64,000 bases of DNA, from the NCBI RefSeq assembly GCF_037042905.1, contig NC_087261.1, forward strand, positions 15,589,917 to 15,653,916. Reading direction: 5' to 3'. Of this stretch, positions 1-10,506 are shown piece after piece (the first letter of the stretch is position 1; each line of letters starts with the position of its first letter). Source of the stretch: Lytechinus pictus. Taxonomy: Eukaryota; Echinodermata; Echinoidea; Temnopleuroida; Toxopneustidae. The translations under genes and the position numbers were made by a program. Under the pieces are notes generated by a model. That model did no database searches. It saw only the letters and a list, made by a program, of their open reading frames with translations, and had not been told where the DNA came from.

Positions 1-92
1 AGTTAGAGTCAATGAGAGAGAGAGATTTCAAAGACAAGTAGAATAGGAGAGAGGAGTAAGAAAAGGCGGTGTTCAAGAAACCATTTACTTAC

Positions 93-282
93 CAGATGAC
101 AACGGCTGGCCATTTTGACGAGCTGTTGGAACCTGAGGTGACGTCATCGGAGCGATTGTGACGTCAGGTATGGTAGTAGTCGTATCCATTTTATCGAAAC
201 CGGGTAATGTCACAGCTGATATGACTACCATGGTGATAAATAAAAAAAATATTGAATATAACAGATTCCTTTGAATTTCCAT
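93..282 (-). CDS. First coding exon of a secreted or membrane protein (gene C), continues off the left edge
   Basis: Reading leftwards, an ATG at 282 (MEIQRN) is followed by a strong hydrophobic stretch, LLYSIFFLFITMVVISA, and then a Thr/Pro-rich segment (TTTTIPDV, MTSPQVP). The exon ends at position 93 in a consensus donor (GTAAGT, complement of 87-92) in phase 1, after 63 full codons. An in-frame stop lies just upstream of the ATG, so this is a true start rather than an internal exon. The hydrophobic part fits a cleavable signal peptide or a signal anchor, and the Thr/Pro part looks like an extracellular linker. The next exons lie left of the window, so the family is unknown. No acceptor was found that would splice gene A's sushi exon into this frame in the right phase, so I treat it as a separate gene. 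The splice signals are seen; the secretion role is inferred. Confidence 0.6.
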
Positions 283-1163
283 ATTACGAGATAGACCCAC
301 GCTTTATTTTCAAACTGACTTTTAGTAGCAAAAGTATTTTACATAACAAGCTCGAAAGTTTAATTTTCCATGACGTTTTGAGATGTGGAATACGCTATAA
401 TATCGAGGCCCCATAATATCAATATTGTGATTAATCATACATTGGGCATAACAGCTGATGCATTAAAATGGCTAGCGCCTCCAAAGCCCCCCCCCCCCCC
501 CAAAAAAAAAAAAAAAAAAAAAAATTATAATGATAATTAATCAATTAATAAAAATAACAAAATTAAATATAAAAATAAAACATTATAATAAATGAATAAA
601 CAGGTTAATATATAAATGAATATAAAAAAATATAAAAAAATATCGTTTTTAATCTAGTTTAGTCTAGCTTATTTTTATTTCCAAATATATATATATATAT
701 ATATATACCAACCGACCATATTTACTTTGTTTCTTGAGGAAATATGGTCCATATCGCGGGTACGGAACATCCGTTTCTTACAGACCCTCGATCTCAAACC
801 GACCGTCATATTTGCTCTTTTACAGGAAAAAAACCCTTATTTTCGGTATTAGTCGTGAGAACGAGAACCAGTAAGGACCAACTGTTTCTTGCGTTAGCGC
901 GTTTTTCCTCGTTCTATGTTATTATTCCAAGTTGACCAACATTAATGGCTAGGGTCATTGCCAAATTTGAAAATCCGTATACAGGTCTAATTTATGATAT
1001 TCTTTAAGTCATATCTTTTAAGAATAATTGCGATGGATTGCAGTGACTGTGAATGTCGAGAGCTTGCCGGAAAAAAAACCTCCGAGCAAACCGACAGATA
1101 AACTGACATTTTAGTTAAAATATTCCTAACAGAAATTTAAAAAAAAGTTCGAAGGTAGCCTAC
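283..1163. other. Non-coding stretch between gene C start and gene A sushi exon
   Basis: No exon is recognised on either strand. It contains a homopolymer pair (about 15 C then about 23 A, 487-524), a run of A/T-only sequence (about 525-680) and a short (AT)n at 690-707. The terminal exon of gene A might be expected here but I could not identify one. Confidence 0.5.
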
Positions 1164-1355
1164 CACATTCTGGTACGGTTCCATTCCATTTGACGTCATG
1201 AGGGGAATTCCCTAGCACGCATTGCAAGATGGGATGGCCCATGAGCACGTGATCTTCATGGCACGAGAATTCCACCGTTGTTCCAAACTCGAAGTCGTCT
1301 CCTGTTCGGTTGCCGTTTTGAGGAACACCTGGATCTTCACATACACCAAGGGTGG
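1164..1355 (-). CDS. Sushi (CCP) domain exon of gene A
   Basis: A 192-bp phase 1-1 exon. Acceptor CTTAG precedes 1355 and donor GTAGGC follows 1164. The translation has the four sushi cysteines in order: VCEDPGVPQNG, VEFSCHEDH, PILQCVLG and PEC. It also has the conserved Pro/Gly after the first Cys and the Trp (VKWNGT) before the last. One exon encodes one complete module, as is usual for this family. Confidence 0.85.
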
Positions 1356-4300
1356 CTAAGTTTTATGTTTAGACAAGTAGACGGATAAAGCAATTTAGTG
1401 ATGTAACACTCAAATTTGTATAAGAGATGGATTAATTATTAGAAAGATTATCATCCATTAGAAAATACCTCGTGTCAGAAAGGCCTACCCCCACCACTTC
1501 GACGCGCCGAGTGACTATAATTCCTTTTAACCAAATTTCTCAGACTAGAACCACGAACAAGAATCGATCATCAAAACGCAACATACGACGGAGAGGTTTA
1601 AATCACACCGTTCTATTTTTATAAAGACTACCCACATTGCATCGCGGATCAGTGAGTTTGACCGCGGAAAAGAAATCTTCCATTGGCCATATCAAGTTAC
1701 CGCGATATATCATGATCATAATCAGAAAACCATTATCGAATAATCAACATTTTTCAATATCGCATAATGAGTTGTAATGTTTATATACTTATAGCCGGCA
1801 TATGAATATTTTTAAAACAGAATAAAATCTAAGTTTCATCCTAAGAACTCACTGTCAAACACGGAAAAGCGCGAATTCGTAGGATTTCCGCAGAGCTGCG
1901 TTGCATCGCCTTTGCAGTTTGTATTACAGTAGAAGTCCGGAAACTGGGTGAAGAAATAAAACCGTTCGGTGTTTCCGCATCTGCATGATGATCCCGACAT
2001 TCCAGCATAGCGGTAGTCTAAGGCCTTGCAGTGGGCTATGCAGGCATCGTTCGAGTTATCAAGGATAGTCCAGGCTCGTGATCCGATGGTGAGTATGGAG
2101 AAGCAACCGAGGAAACTGGGAACTGGAACAAAAGTGGTACATTGCTTCATAAAATGGGAACAGAACCTCAAGAAGACTGAAATAAAAACTTAAATCGAAG
2201 CCGGAAAGGGGTGTCAATCCCCTTTTTACGCGAATTTTCCGCCGCTGTGTTTTTTTTTTTTTTTGTGCGTGCGTGTGGGGGTGGGTGTGTGTGACCGCGC
2301 TCCCCATTAACTTTTCACTTTCAATTCACACACCTATTGAGAGACCAAAATACGCGCGGATACGCGGATCCGAAATTACGCTACATTTACTAAGTGCATG
2401 CCATATTCGACATTGCAGCAACGTCAGCCTAATAGTGTGTATAGGTCCTAAAATGACTGCAAAAATGGGTTTCTCTCCTTTTGTCTCACCTGCATAGCAG
2501 AGTGAGACTATAGGCGCCGCTTTTCCGACGGCGACGGCGGCGGCGTCAACACCAAATCTGAACCTGAGGTTAAGTTTTTGAAATGACAGCATAACTTAGA
2601 AAGTATATGGACCTAGTTCATGAAACTTGGCCATAAGGTTAATCAAGTATTACTGAACATCCTGCCTGAGTTTCATGTCACATGACCAAGTTCAAAGGTC
2701 ATTTAGGGTCAATGAACTTAGACCATGTTGGGGGAATCAACATCAAAATCTTAACCTAAGGTTAAGTTTTTTAAATGACAGCATAACTTAGAAAGTATAT
2801 GGACCTAGTTCATGAAACTTATACATAAGGTTAATCAAGTATCACTGAACATCCTGCATGAGTTTCACGTCACATGACCAAGGTCAAAGGTCATTTAGGG
2901 TCAATAACTTTGGCCGAATTGGGGGTATCTGTTGAATTACCATCATAACTTTGAAAGTTTATGGATCTGATTCATGAAACTTGGACATAATAGTAATCAA
3001 GTATTACTGAACATCCTGTGCAAGTTTCAGGTCACATGATCAAGGTCAAAGGTCATTTAGGGTCAATGAACTTTGGCCAAATTGGGGTATTTGTTGAATT
3101 ACAGCCATAAATTTGAAAGAGTGTTGGTCTAGTTCATAAAACTTGGACATAATAGTAATCAAGTATCACTGTACATCCTGTGCGAGTTTCAGGTCACATG
3201 ATCAAGGTCAAAGGTCATGAAAGGTCAAAGAACTTTGGCCACGTTGGGGGTATTTGTTGAATTGCCATCATATCTCTATAAGTGTATTGGTCTAGTTCAT
3301 AAAACGTGGAAATAAGAGTAACCAAGTATCACTGAACATCTTGTGCGAGTTATAGTAGTTTTCAAAATCAGCACTGCTGCTATATTGAATCGCGTGATGC
3401 AGGTGAGACGGCCAGAGGCATTCCACTTGTTTCATAAAGATATTATTGTTGCTATCATTAACTGAAATCATTAAATTTAGCATGACTTAGATATGATTAT
3501 GCTTCAAAAGTATTGAAATATAAATCTGGCAAAAAAATTAAAAAAGGTAAAAATAAGAATGAAATATTCATCAGACATTTAATAAACATCATAAATTTAT
3601 TTGGAAAACCGATTTTTTTTCTTCAAACACAATAATTACAAATGCTGCAAAAAATATTTAAACCAAGGTAATATCAATAGCAGTTTAGGAAAATTAAACA
3701 TTAGACCAACATGTATGATATATGCACGAATCAGAATAATTAATCCAATCCAACAGAAACTTCATATAGCGCCTTTTCATTCCGGTTACAAAGCGCTTCA
3801 CACAAACTACTCCATGTTTGGGCCACTAAAGCAGTCCAATATAAAAATTCAATCCTATCATATAGAAAATTAACAATACATTATTTTACGTTGCATCGCT
3901 ACCCTCGCGCTATCAGCGTTCGAGATGTCACGAAATACTCTTATGCCCACTTCCACAAAAAAAAAATGGGTACAAATACAATGTTAAGCTTCATGATTAT
4001 GAACACCAATTAAGTTTAACCGATACGTAGATTTATTTGACCTTTTATTTATTTCCGTTTTATTTCAGCAGGGTAGCCCTTTCAGTTACAAAACTGCTCT
4101 ACCAAGGGGCCCTGCACAATAAAAAAACAAATACATATAAATAACAATTTACACACATATTCTGCTTACTGCAAAAGTATCCCCAATAACTTTAAAACAA
4201 TGACGAGTGTGGATTGGCCAATCATCGGTCATTTCAGCAAACTGTTGTTTACCGTATCCCAAAAGGAGTAATGAAACTATACTCACACATGCACTTCACT

Positions 4301-6313
4301 CCTGCATCATTTGCATGATCACACGAAAGAGAAGGAGCAGCTGACGGGCATTCGTCGATCGTGGAATGGGCTGAAAAGTGAGTGACATTGAGAAAACATT
4401 GTCAAACATTGACATTTGAAATTAGTTTTATGTAAGACAAGATGAAATTGTTAGGCTACTCCTTTTTTTTAAATCGGGCTACGAAAAGAAACCCCTGATC
4501 ATTACTTTATCTAGGCCAAGTTTAAAGGAAAAAAGTATTTGTATCCGTCAGAAATATATATACCGACTGAAAGGAAACCCTTCTATGATTATATATTGAA
4601 TGGGATCATAGAAAGTACATTACTTACACGAAGTGCACGCAACATTTTCGAGTAGAACTGGCAGAGCCGGATTACCACCGAACCGGTCACCAAGGGTAGA
4701 GAAAGTTGCTGCCGGATAACCGATTTGTTTGCATACGACCGCAGCGTCATGATAGTCCCAGCCATTATCGCAGATCGTGCCCCAACCTCTGCCATCACCA
4801 AGATTGACCTCGACGCGGCCATCGCTGGGAAATGCTCCACCAACAAGACGGAGGTGAGACGTTGCTGCATTTCACAAGGATATGATGTATGATATTTTAC
4901 AGTGTTTAAAATATAGAGCATAATCATTGGATAAAGAAGGAACATTCATAACTGCATCCATTGTAGGCCTACACAACAGTTATGTGAATTGTTACTTATT
5001 AAATATCACATTTTCACACTATTTTACAAAAATAAATACAGTTTCCTCTGCTTATTCAATATTTGAAAATTTTCAACCTGTTCAGTTTAAAGCGCGAAAT
5101 AACCCGCCAAATATATACCACATACGCCTATTGAGACAGTTCCAATATTTTTATGCCAGATCTGTAGAGCATGAAGTCATACTAATTTATATTTGTTTGT
5201 ATAATATGTATATACCTATACACAAAAGTATGCATGTATTATATTGGCCTAATTCTTTTTATTTTTTTGGCATTTTGGTATTTTGCTATGAGTCATGGGG
5301 AAAAATGATAGAAATGATTTAAAATCTAGTTGATGTAGAACAACAGCGATTATGCAAGTAGAATTTGCCATGAATGACACTTCCATTATTGTGGGACAGA
5401 AGTGACACCCCGCCCCTCGCTTGTCAATTTTCAAATAAAAGGGAAAAAAGAGGAAAAGAGTGAAGAACAAATTAAAAACACATATATTTTTTATATATAA
5501 CTGCTTCGCCACCTCTACCAAAATGACCTGACGTCGCCCGGGCACAGATTAAATGACATGGGTTTAAGAGACAATGTAACAAAATATGCAATAATAGTTG
5601 TAGAGAAGTCTCCAATTAAGGGTCCAGAAATGGGAGAGATTAGTCAAATCAGAAGACAAAAATAGAAGATTACCTCTTTTCATCGAAAAAAAAGATGAAA
5701 TAATATAAAGGGAGGATGGGTATTTCAGTCGCTCAACACCATTCAGGGAGAGTAGGCTGGGGTTAGGGGAGGAGGCAGGCCGCGCTTCATGGGCTTGGAT
5801 GGGATGGGGGGGGGGGATTGGGGTGGGAGGGTGTCTGTTTCTTAAATAATCATTTGGTTTCATTTGATTCCACTGGGTCGCTCTATTAAAAGTCATTTTA
5901 TGTTATTTTTTTTATATTTTTTGGACAAGGCATTTACCTAGTTCCAGATGATTTAAATGTTATGTTTTGTAATTTTTGTACAATTTTCTGTATTATGAAT
6001 AATTATTTGGTTTTTGTAAACGGTGTTTTTGTTGATATTGGAACATTTTTGTTACATTTTGCAATGTATTATTAGCTGTATGATTTTGAACTGAATAATT
6101 TTAATAAGTATTATTACAAAACAAAAAAAATACACCCTGTTGACAGTGAACTGTTCTGTCGTGCCAAATATGGTGTTTTCTTTTTTGTAGAATAAGTTCA
6201 ATAAAGTAGGGATGGACATAGTGATTACGTAATTGAGTGGAAAGCGATCTACCTTGTGCATTGCAGCATAGCAGGCCGATGACCAAAGAGAAAAGACAAA
6301 TTACGTAACTCAT
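1164..6313 (-). CDS. Gene A: signal peptide-SRCR-WSC-sushi protein, five exons seen, 3' end not found
   Basis: Exons in transcript order are 6313-6253 (signal peptide), 4864-4628 and 4370-4287 (one SRCR domain split by an intron), 2122-1853 (WSC) and 1355-1164 (sushi/CCP). All have GT/AG borders. All four internal introns are phase 1 and the last exon seen also ends in phase 1 at a GT. The joined frame stays open for 281 codons. SRCR domains bind microbial and endogenous ligands, WSC is a putative carbohydrate-binding module with eight cysteines, and sushi domains mediate protein contacts, so a secreted or cell-surface recognition protein is likely. Echinoderms are known for very large SRCR gene sets. 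The reading frame after the sushi exon must continue, but neither a stop exon nor a membrane segment in the right phase was found before gene C. The exons could belong to a longer transcript or include cassette exons. Family-level assignment is firm; function is inferred. Confidence 0.75.
1853..2122 (-). CDS. WSC domain exon of gene A
   Basis: A 270-bp phase 1-1 exon. Acceptor TTCCAG precedes 2122 and donor GTGAGT follows 1853. The product starts PSFLGCFS and has ACIAHCKALDYRYAGM, SSCRCGN, YCNTNCKGD, LCGNP and RFSVFD. This is the eight-cysteine WSC pattern, including the YAG, CRCGN and GD..CG signatures. Known WSC proteins include yeast stress sensors, kremen and polycystin-1. It follows the SRCR exons and precedes the sushi exon. 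Confidence 0.85.
2483..3430 (+). repeat. Dispersed repeat family R, copy 1 (inverted ends, ~140-170-bp internal monomers)
   Basis: The left end GTCTCACCTGCAT (2483) is inverted at ATGCAGGTGAGAC (3397-3409). Inside are an ACTATAGGCGCCGCTTTTCC block and about five degenerate monomers of the form 'AAGTTTATGGATCT.. AAACTTGGACATAA.. AAGTATCACTGAAC.. AGGTCACATGA'. No open frame is conserved. It looks like a non-autonomous DNA transposon grown by internal tandem duplication. Related copies are at 12645, 14187 (minus), 19798, 30479, 39345 and 41596. It lies in the gene A intron between the WSC and SRCR exons. Confidence 0.8.
3431..4286. other. Intronic sequence of gene A without recognised features
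   Basis: AT-rich, no exon signature. A short block around 4060-4118 (GGGTAGCCCTTTCAGTTACA and following) looks like a fragment of an interspersed repeat, but I cannot assign it. Confidence 0.4.
4287..4370 (-). CDS. SRCR domain, C-terminal exon of gene A
   Basis: An 84-bp exon with acceptor TTTTCAG before 4370 and donor GTGAGT after 4287, phase 1-1. It encodes SHSTIDECPSAAPSLSC then DHANDAGVKCM. The C...C.H..DAGV.C ending is the hallmark of SRCR domains and supplies cysteines 4 to 6 of the module begun in the exon at 4864-4628. Confidence 0.85.
4628..4864 (-). CDS. SRCR domain, N-terminal exon of gene A
   Basis: A 237-bp exon with acceptor AAATGCAG before 4864 and donor GTAAGTA after 4628, phase 1-1. 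It encodes LRLVGGAFPSDGRVEV, GRGWGTICDNGWDYHDAAVVC, KQIGYPAA and LENVACTS. This is the canonical start of a scavenger receptor cysteine-rich domain (RLVGG..GRVEV, WGTICD..W....A.VVC..LGY). With the next exon it gives six cysteines, the group A pattern. Confidence 0.92.
4865..6252. other. Intron 1 of gene A
   Basis: No coding exon is visible. It contains ordinary AT-rich sequence with a G-rich run near 5807-5818 and nothing I can assign to a repeat family. Confidence 0.45.
6253..6313 (-). CDS. Signal peptide exon (first coding exon) of gene A
   Basis: The ATG at 6313 starts MSYVICLFSLVIGLLCCNAQ, a compact signal peptide with a hydrophobic core and small residues near its end. The donor GTAGAT follows position 6253 after 20 codons plus one base (phase 1). 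This matches the phase-1 start of the SRCR exon at 4864, giving NAQ-A-TSHLRLVGG across the junction. No better upstream ATG in frame was seen. Confidence 0.7.
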
Positions 6314-8245
6314 CTGGACCTGGTCCCGTTTTCAACGGATGACGGAATCGGAAGCAGTGAGCCGGAGCCCCGAAAGGACCTCTCCCTGTTTGGGGAAAAA
6401 ACACAAAAATAGCACGTAGAAAATCTACGAGAACGTGGATATGTAAAAACCAAAGGATATGGAAGACAACACGTTAGAATAGTAAGTGCCCTCTCCTAAT
6501 TGTTTCATATTTCTAGCTGTAATTTGACGTTTACTATATTCGTCATACACATGTAGCTAAAATAGCAAATTTTAAAACACACACAGTCAACATAAATGTC
6601 ACAATTTCCCGATTTTCAATTAAAATAAATTACTGTTCAAAAGTACGAGATACTTGAAGCCTGTGAGATATATATGTATGTTAGTTGGTTATTCCTTTGT
6701 TGACATGGCTTTGGGTAGGCTATGTGATGAATCTTGTTTTCATGCAACTTTGAATGTGATTTAATTTATAACAATTTATAACACTAAGTAAGTAATAATG
6801 AACACTCACCGACCGTTTTAAGTGAATTCGATATGTTGACGAAAAGAAGAAGGCCGGGCCAATATTATGTGATCACTGTCCTCCGGAATAGATAATCACT
6901 TTCGATCTCGCTTTTCGATGCTTTACAACATTAGTCCAATTAAATACACGTAAACCAGAGCTATCTGCAAGCCTAGCAATAAGTTTCAAACACGCTTAAT
7001 CTAAAATGAGACATCGGTCGAAGATACAACACAAAAGAGTTGAAGTTCTTGAACCACGTCAGGAATGCATCTCCATGTGGATAACTAATTTTATTTTAAT
7101 AAATAATCTATAATCGAGCCATAAACCTTATCCAGCAACGTTGCGTCATCGCGCAAACTTGGTAAACATTGCAGCAGCATCAAAATGAAATGTCCATCCT
7201 CCGAAGTGGCGTCTCTATTATCTCGTCAACTTGGTTTACGTGTTATTTTCATCTATGATATTCATGACGCTAGTAAATCTAGGCTATTTCAATCCTAGTG
7301 CCTAATTAATCTCACCGAAACCTTTAAATTTTCCAATAAGGAGGAGTTCCCGACTGGTGTCTATTCTACGGTAGAACAGATTAGCGTTGAATAGATCCCA
7401 AACTGGTATTTTATGTGAACGGATACATAATAAAGGCCTGTTGAGGGCACATAAAAATCCTTATAGAGCGGATGAAGCGTAAAATCACCACCTCAACTGG
7501 CATCCACCCGATCCGTATACCAAAGCCAGGGAAGGAGAAGAACTCATGCGCAAAATGACGTCACAAAAGAGAGGCTCGAAGTTCAAGGTCTCATACTGCG
7601 CCAAGGATTGAAAACAATACCGGCTCAGCTTGTCCAAATAACCTCGCATGACGTCACTGATACTTGATGAGATCACAATTTCACTCCATTTTATATAATA
7701 ACTGTGAAAGTGCCGATATGTTATTTAGATCTTGACAGAATTGAGTTTTTGCAACTACAGTGGGGCGGATTCACGAATGACAAATGGACAGCTAGGAGGT
7801 CTGTCGAAAATAGGAACCGGAACAAATTTGTTCTAGGTTTCGGAGCTGACGAAAAATTGCAAATATGCCGTTTGTCCAGAATTCAAGACAAAACGACAGT
7901 TTTTTTTAACCCACCTATTACAAGGATTCATTGGTTGTGCTTGCCATGTAGGGCATTTGACAATACATTTTCATTGGCCCACCCGTTTGAGCAATTTTTT
8001 TCTTTCAATTATCATCCCTGCTTGCGTACAGATAGGGAGTGGGCGTGAGGGCTACGCCCCCCCCCCCCCCCGAATAAAAATTAGTTCCTATAGACTAAGA
8101 AATAAAAATAAAAGGAAAGAGAAAGAAACAAAAAGGGGTAGATATCTCTTGTTAATTTCTGAATATATTTATATGAGAAAATCTAACACCAAATTACATC
8201 TTTATTTTTAAGAGTAAAAAATTGCTCGCTCACTCGTTACTTTTA
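6314..8245. other. Upstream region of gene A, no gene recognised
   Basis: No exon signature. It should include the 5' leader and promoter of gene A; I could not place a transcription start. Two TGACGTCA palindromes lie at 7556-7563 and 7649-7656. A short stretch near 7800-7900 resembles sequence near 44230-44310 (GGAACCGGAACAAATTTG-like, ATATGCCGTTTGTCCAGA-like), suggesting an interspersed repeat. Confidence 0.4.
7556..7656. promoter_or_regulatory. Pair of perfect TGACGTCA (CRE/ATF) palindromes
   Basis: TGACGTCA occurs at 7556-7563 and again at 7649-7656, 93 bp apart, about 1.2-1.3 kb upstream of the gene A ATG. The octamer is the consensus cAMP-response element bound by CREB/ATF factors. 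Whether these sites act on gene A is unknown; the distance is compatible with a distal promoter element. Confidence 0.35.
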
Positions 8246-8505
8246 TACACTGTAAAAAAATATTGGGTAAAATTTTAACCAGAATTAGGGTAATTATGTG
8301 TCCAACCAATTTGGGGCATTATTTTACCAAATGCGGGAAGCATATTGTCCAGTAAGGTTGAAAAAATAAGCAGCAATTACTGGAGGATGGGCAAAATTTT
8401 ATTCACACTGGATAAATAAAAATGCCCCCAAAGAAATGCCCAATGTTGGTTGGACACATAATTACCCTAATGGAGCATTTTACCCAATATTTTGTGGAGT
8501 TTCCC
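8246..8505. mobile_element. Short MITE with inverted halves
   Basis: The left part has AATATTGGGTAAAAT and AGGGTAATTATGTGTCCAAC. The right part carries the inverse, GTTGGACACATAATTACCCT and ATTTTACCCAATATT. It starts with TACACTGTAAAAAA, an end also seen in the MITE at 42790. No coding capacity. Confidence 0.75.
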
Positions 8506-8748
8506 CAAAAAAGATGTCACATACGCCGTGTCGCGCGATCTCATATATATTGGCCAACTTCACAATCATCCATCGGCAGTGATCAAACGGAAGATGCATA
8601 TTTGTAAATGTATTCAAATTGACAAAATGAAATAACCATAGCTGTGAAAAATCACCGAAAACAAATTAAAAAAACAAGGTGGTAATTAAAAAATGGTTTA
8701 ACCCTCTTCATTGGGATCCAATCAAAATCATTAGACAGATAATCTTAG

Positions 8749-9017
8749 GGCCTTTTCACACGTGAATCTTGAATCATCATTGTAATGGTGATTACAATTC
8801 GTCTTTAGAATCATCGGACCGTTCACACTGAAAATTCGTAACGTAATTTGAGTGACACTTAACTGGAATTCACCTCCGGATTAGAATTTGAATTCGTGAT
8901 TTTGATTAGCGTTCGTGATTCTAGTTTGGTTTCACACGCGCTAAAAACTCGTCATTAGCCTTATTTTTCACTGGAATCATCATTCAAATTATGATTTTTT
9001 GTACCGTGTGAAAGGGC
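8749..9017. mobile_element. MITE with GGCCTTTTCACAC ends
   Basis: The left end GGCCTTTTCACACG (8749) matches the inverse of GTGTGAAAGGGC (9006-9017). The interior is rich in partly palindromic GAATCATCATTG-type motifs. About 270 bp, non-coding. Confidence 0.65.
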
Positions 9018-10506
9018 GGAAAATATGTTTCAAATAGCAAAATTCAGTGTGACTCGGATAACATCGACTGCTTCGCTAATTTATGCTGCCAATAATTCGT
9101 ATTGGTTTTTATTTAGTCATTTATAAGGAAAAATTGAACGTCTTAATTCTTGTTTTTTCTCCTTTCACTTTACTTATTATACCTTTAACTTTGCATTGTT
9201 TTCACATAATGACAATTTAAGCATTTCGGAAATTGCTAATATATCTCTATAATGTAGCAAACTTTATATCTTTTTCTCATTACAAAATAAAATGATGATT
9301 TATTGATCCTCTCCATGGCCAATTTCAATCGAAATGACGGATATTATTTATTAATTTCGATGTTTTTTTATATATTTTTGTTTACAGTAAATCCTCTATT
9401 TCCTTCAAAGCTAAATTACTCAAGGACATTAAGATTCGAATATAGCATTTGTAATTTCCGAAGAAAATACCAGCTCATGTGCCCGTGACCTTTGAAGTCA
9501 CTGGGTCATCGGATAGCGATTGTGACGTTAAGAAACCTATCGTCGGATATCCGGCACTGATAATCTCAACGGTGAACACTGAACAGCAATGATGAGAATT
9601 TAGTCCATGTGATGCTTTGTCTTATGATGTCAAAGCCTCGGCAAGCCTATCTAATGGCAGCACAGTTAAAGCCGGGTTAATGAAAGCAACCCTTTATATC
9701 CTTAGGCAAAAAGCGCTTACTAAATCTAGCTATTATTATCACTATCATCAGCATTTTCTTTTCTATTATCATTATATTCTATTAATTGTTATGTTGTTGA
9801 CTGATTTTTCTTTGTTTTTCTACACCAATGCATTATTATTATCTATATTATTATTATAAATTCCGAGAATTGAACTAAATGAATTGAATTTATTATCCAT
9901 TGAGTAAGAATGAATGTGAATCAATGATCCCATATTTATTGCAGCCAATTTGACGCTTCATTCTTCACTATACCAGTGTAACAATTGGTAACCTTGTCGT
10001 TCATCCCCTTATTTTGGAAGTTCAGTCCATCCCATTTTAAGACATATACATGTTTATCATATAACAAAACGTAAAAATATTTTGCCTAATAATTTTCACG
10101 CTGAATACAGCATTAAATTGAAAAATAGTGAAAAATAGTGAAAATAGTGAAAAATTTTATATTCTCCCTTAAAGTGATTTGTTATTTATAAAAAAAATCC
10201 TCGCTTTTGCCCTCTTTAAGATGGCGGCCGTGCGTTTCAATTCGTGACAGTCGAATTGCACGCACGTCAATACGAGCGATTTCTTCAGTGTCAATATATT
10301 GTAATAAAACATCTCTATCACATTGCTTCTCACGCATCATGTTGCGGTATGACTATTTGTATACTAACTCATCATGACCATGAAGGTCTTCTGCGAAAAA
10401 AAGCATTACCTTATACTACTCCAGAGGGTTCAATTCACTGCATAAAATGGGTTGATTTGCTCTGTTAAAACTCTGTCTCACTACACTTACGGATGCAAAG
10501 AGGATG
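9018..10506. other. No gene recognised
   Basis: AT-rich, no exon signature or assignable repeat. The A-rich GTGAAAAATA direct repeat at about 10120-10155 is simple sequence. Confidence 0.4.

Noticed and set aside
7704..8048. 114-codon plus-strand frame (MKVPICYLDL...)
   Set aside because: No recognisable domain, and part of the DNA resembles sequence near 44230, suggesting a repeat.
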